Assembly: GCA_902492005.1 (NCBI GenBank)
Contig: CABUJV010000046.1
Location: forward strand, 1-15,834
Direction: 5' to 3'
Length of the DNA: 15,834 nucleotides
Source of the DNA: an uncultured Eubacteriales bacterium
Lineage (GTDB): Bacteria > Bacillota > Clostridia > Oscillospirales > Oscillospiraceae
In this document: piece after piece, positions 14,473-15,834 of the stretch
Position numbering within the stretch: position 1 is the first letter of the stretch
Layout of the letters: the number at the start of each line of letters is the position of its first letter
The notes under the pieces: generated by a model
Seen by the model: the letters and a program-made list of their open reading frames with translations, nothing else
Database searches by the model: none
Told to the model about the DNA's origin: nothing
Translations under genes and position numbers: made by a program

Positions 14473-15057
14473 ATGAGCCTAGTACCTTATGTAGTAGAGC
14501 AGACCAACCGCGGAGAGCGGTCCTATGACATCTTCTCCCGTCTGCTCAACGACCGCATCATCTTTCTGGGTGAGGAAGTGAACGATACCACCGCCAGCCT
14601 GGTGGTGGCCCAGCTCCTCTATCTGGAGGCGCAGGACCCGGACAAGGACATTCAGTTCTACATCAATAGCCCAGGCGGGTCTGTTACGGCCGGCATGGCC
14701 ATTTATGATACCATGCAGTACGTGAAGTGCGACGTATCCACCATCTGCATCGGTATGGCCGCCAGCATGGGCGCTTTTCTGCTGTCCTCCGGGACCAAGG
14801 GCAAGCGCTTCGCCCTGCCGAATGCCGAGATCATGATCCACCAGCCCTCCGGCGGCACCAAAGGCCAGGCCAGCGACATCAAGATTCAGGCCGAGTGGAT
14901 GCTGCGTACCCGCGAGAAGCTGAACAAGATCCTGGCGGAGAACACCGGGAAGTCTGTGGAGCAGATCGCCATTGATACCGAGCGCGACCACTTTATGCCC
15001 GCAGATGAGGCATGTGCCTACGGCCTCATCGACAAAGTCATCACATATAAGCGGTAA
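14473..15057 (+). CDS. clpP: ATP-dependent Clp protease proteolytic subunit
   Basis: Serine protease forming the double-ring chamber fed by ClpX or other AAA+ unfoldases. It has 194 residues, the normal length. The catalytic triad is S98 (in GMAASMGAF), H123 (in EIMIHQPSGG) and D172 (in TERDHFM). The segment INSPGGSVTAGMAIYDT is family-typical. The processed N-terminal propeptide is short or absent. AAAGGAG ending at 14464 is 8 nt from ATG. No CtsR-type operator was recognised upstream. Confidence 0.98.
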   Translation: MSLVPYVVEQTNRGERSYDIFSRLLNDRIIFLGEEVNDTTASLVVAQLLYLEAQDPDKDIQFYINSPGGSVTAGMAIYDTMQYVKCDVSTICIGMAASMGAFLLSSGTKGKRFALPNAEIMIHQPSGGTKGQASDIKIQAEWMLRTREKLNKILAENTGKSVEQIAIDTERDHFMPADEACAYGLIDKVITYKR

Positions 15058-15065
15058 TACGCGGT

Positions 15066-15104
15066 CAGCAGGAGTGGGGGCGTTTTGTGCTCCCGCTCCT
15101 TCTG
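15066..15104 (+). promoter_or_regulatory. Strong hairpin between clpP and clpX
   Basis: A 12-bp stem with two G-T pairs: 15070-15081 with 15089-15100 around a 7-nt loop. It can be extended by CAG/CTG (15066-15068 with 15102-15104) across one mismatch. No T-run follows, so it is more likely an mRNA stability or processing element, or a partial attenuator before clpX. Confidence 0.6.
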
Positions 15105-15147
15105 GCAGAAACGCGCGGCGGCTGCCGTGGATTCAAGAGGTTGAGTT

Positions 15148-15834
15148 ATGCCTAAAAACGACGAAAAGCGCCCGGTCCGCTGCTCCTTTTGCGGAAAGCA
15201 CCAGGAGCAGGTCTCCCGCATCATTGCCGGACCCGGCGCCTATATCTGCAACGAATGTGTCCAGCTCTGCATGAGCATTCTGGACGACGCGGGGACCGCG
15301 CCCGAAGAGGAGCACGTGGATATCCCCGACGTCATCCCCACGCCCCGTGAGATCCGGGACGTGCTGGACCAGTATATCATCGGCCAGGAGGATGCCAAAG
15401 TGGCCCTCTCGGTGGCGGTATACAATCACTATAAGCGCATTTACTTCGGCGGCGGAGACGATGTGGAACTTCAGAAGAGCAATATCCTGCTCATGGGTCC
15501 CACCGGCTGCGGCAAGACCCTCTTCGCCCAGACGCTGGCCCGTATCCTGAAGGTGCCCTTTGCCATCGCCGACGCCACTACCCTGACGGAAGCCGGCTAT
15601 GTGGGCGACGACGTGGAGAACATTCTGCTGCGCTTGGTTCAGGCCGCCGATTACGATATCGAGCTGGCCCAGCGGGGCATCATCTATGTGGACGAGATCG
15701 ACAAGATCGCCCGGAAGTCGGAGAACACCTCCATTACCCGGGATGTCTCCGGCGAAGGCGTTCAGCAGGCGCTTTTGAAGATCCTGGAGGGCACCGTGGC
15801 CAACGTTCCGCCCCAGGGCGGCCGGAAGCATCCC
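15148..15834 (+). CDS. clpX: ATP-dependent Clp protease ATP-binding subunit ClpX (5' part)
   Basis: AAA+ unfoldase that recognises tagged substrates and feeds ClpP. The first 229 residues are present; the gene continues past the right edge in frame. The N-terminal zinc-binding domain has C12-x2-C15 and C34-x2-C37. Walker A is GPTGCGKT (117-124), Walker B is IIYVDE (178-183), and the ClpX-typical LTEAGYVGDDVEN lies at 146-158. GAGG (15137-15140) is 7 nt from ATG. It follows clpP after 90 nt that contain a strong hairpin. Confidence 0.98.
   Translation, partial: MPKNDEKRPVRCSFCGKHQEQVSRIIAGPGAYICNECVQLCMSILDDAGTAPEEEHVDIPDVIPTPREIRDVLDQYIIGQEDAKVALSVAVYNHYKRIYFGGGDDVELQKSNILLMGPTGCGKTLFAQTLARILKVPFAIADATTLTEAGYVGDDVENILLRLVQAADYDIELAQRGIIYVDEIDKIARKSENTSITRDVSGEGVQQALLKILEGTVANVPPQGGRKHP

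Noticed and set aside
1..15834. CRISPR arrays, transposases, phage genes, tRNA or rRNA genes, defence systems
   Set aside because: I looked for regular repeats, terminal inverted repeats, tRNA-like folds and typical nuclease or toxin genes and saw none. The content is chromosomal core genes.

Overview
The window is a GC-rich stretch in which every gene lies on the + strand, with almost no non-coding space. The most likely source is a spore-forming member of the Bacillota, class Clostridia, probably the Oscillospiraceae (Flavonifractor/Pseudoflavonifractor-like). This is inferred from strong AGGAGG ribosome binding sites, sigma-A type promoters, the Firmicutes order rplS-rbgA-rnhB, a SpoIVFA/SpoIVFB-like protease pair and the high GC. 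I cannot confirm the taxon from this sequence alone.

Region 1 (1-7240): a promoter with an extended -10 box drives glmS (UDP-GlcNAc precursor synthesis). glmS is followed 5 nt later by a lipoprotein substrate-binding protein and two permeases of an Opp/Dpp/Nik-type ABC importer. Two GC-rich hairpins separate the binding protein from the permeases. No ATPase gene follows. The next genes are a membrane-anchored M23 (LytM) protein and, 2 nt later, a small M50 site-2 protease. This pair looks like SpoIVFA/SpoIVFB, the mother-cell machinery that processes pro-sigma-K.

Region 2 (7241-12830): rplS (ribosomal protein L19) has its own promoter, a structured leader and a strong intrinsic terminator. 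A second promoter starts a tightly packed run of six genes: rbgA (50S assembly GTPase), rnhB (RNase HII), yraN, an M19 dipeptidase, thrC (threonine synthase) and a metallophosphoesterase. Junctions overlap by 14, 4, 0, 13 and 1 nt, so translation is probably coupled throughout.

Region 3 (12831-15834): the conserved protein-quality-control cluster tig (trigger factor), clpP and clpX. clpX runs off the right edge.

The window is mostly core genome and I see no new defence system, mobile element, CRISPR array or RNA gene. The points most worth a second look are the ABC importer without ATPases placed behind glmS, the apparently intact zinc site of the SpoIVFA-like protein, substitutions in two conserved motifs (GRG to GAG in RNase HII, NKxD to NRAD in RbgA), and several structured intergenic RNAs that could regulate rplS, the permeases, rbgA and clpX.
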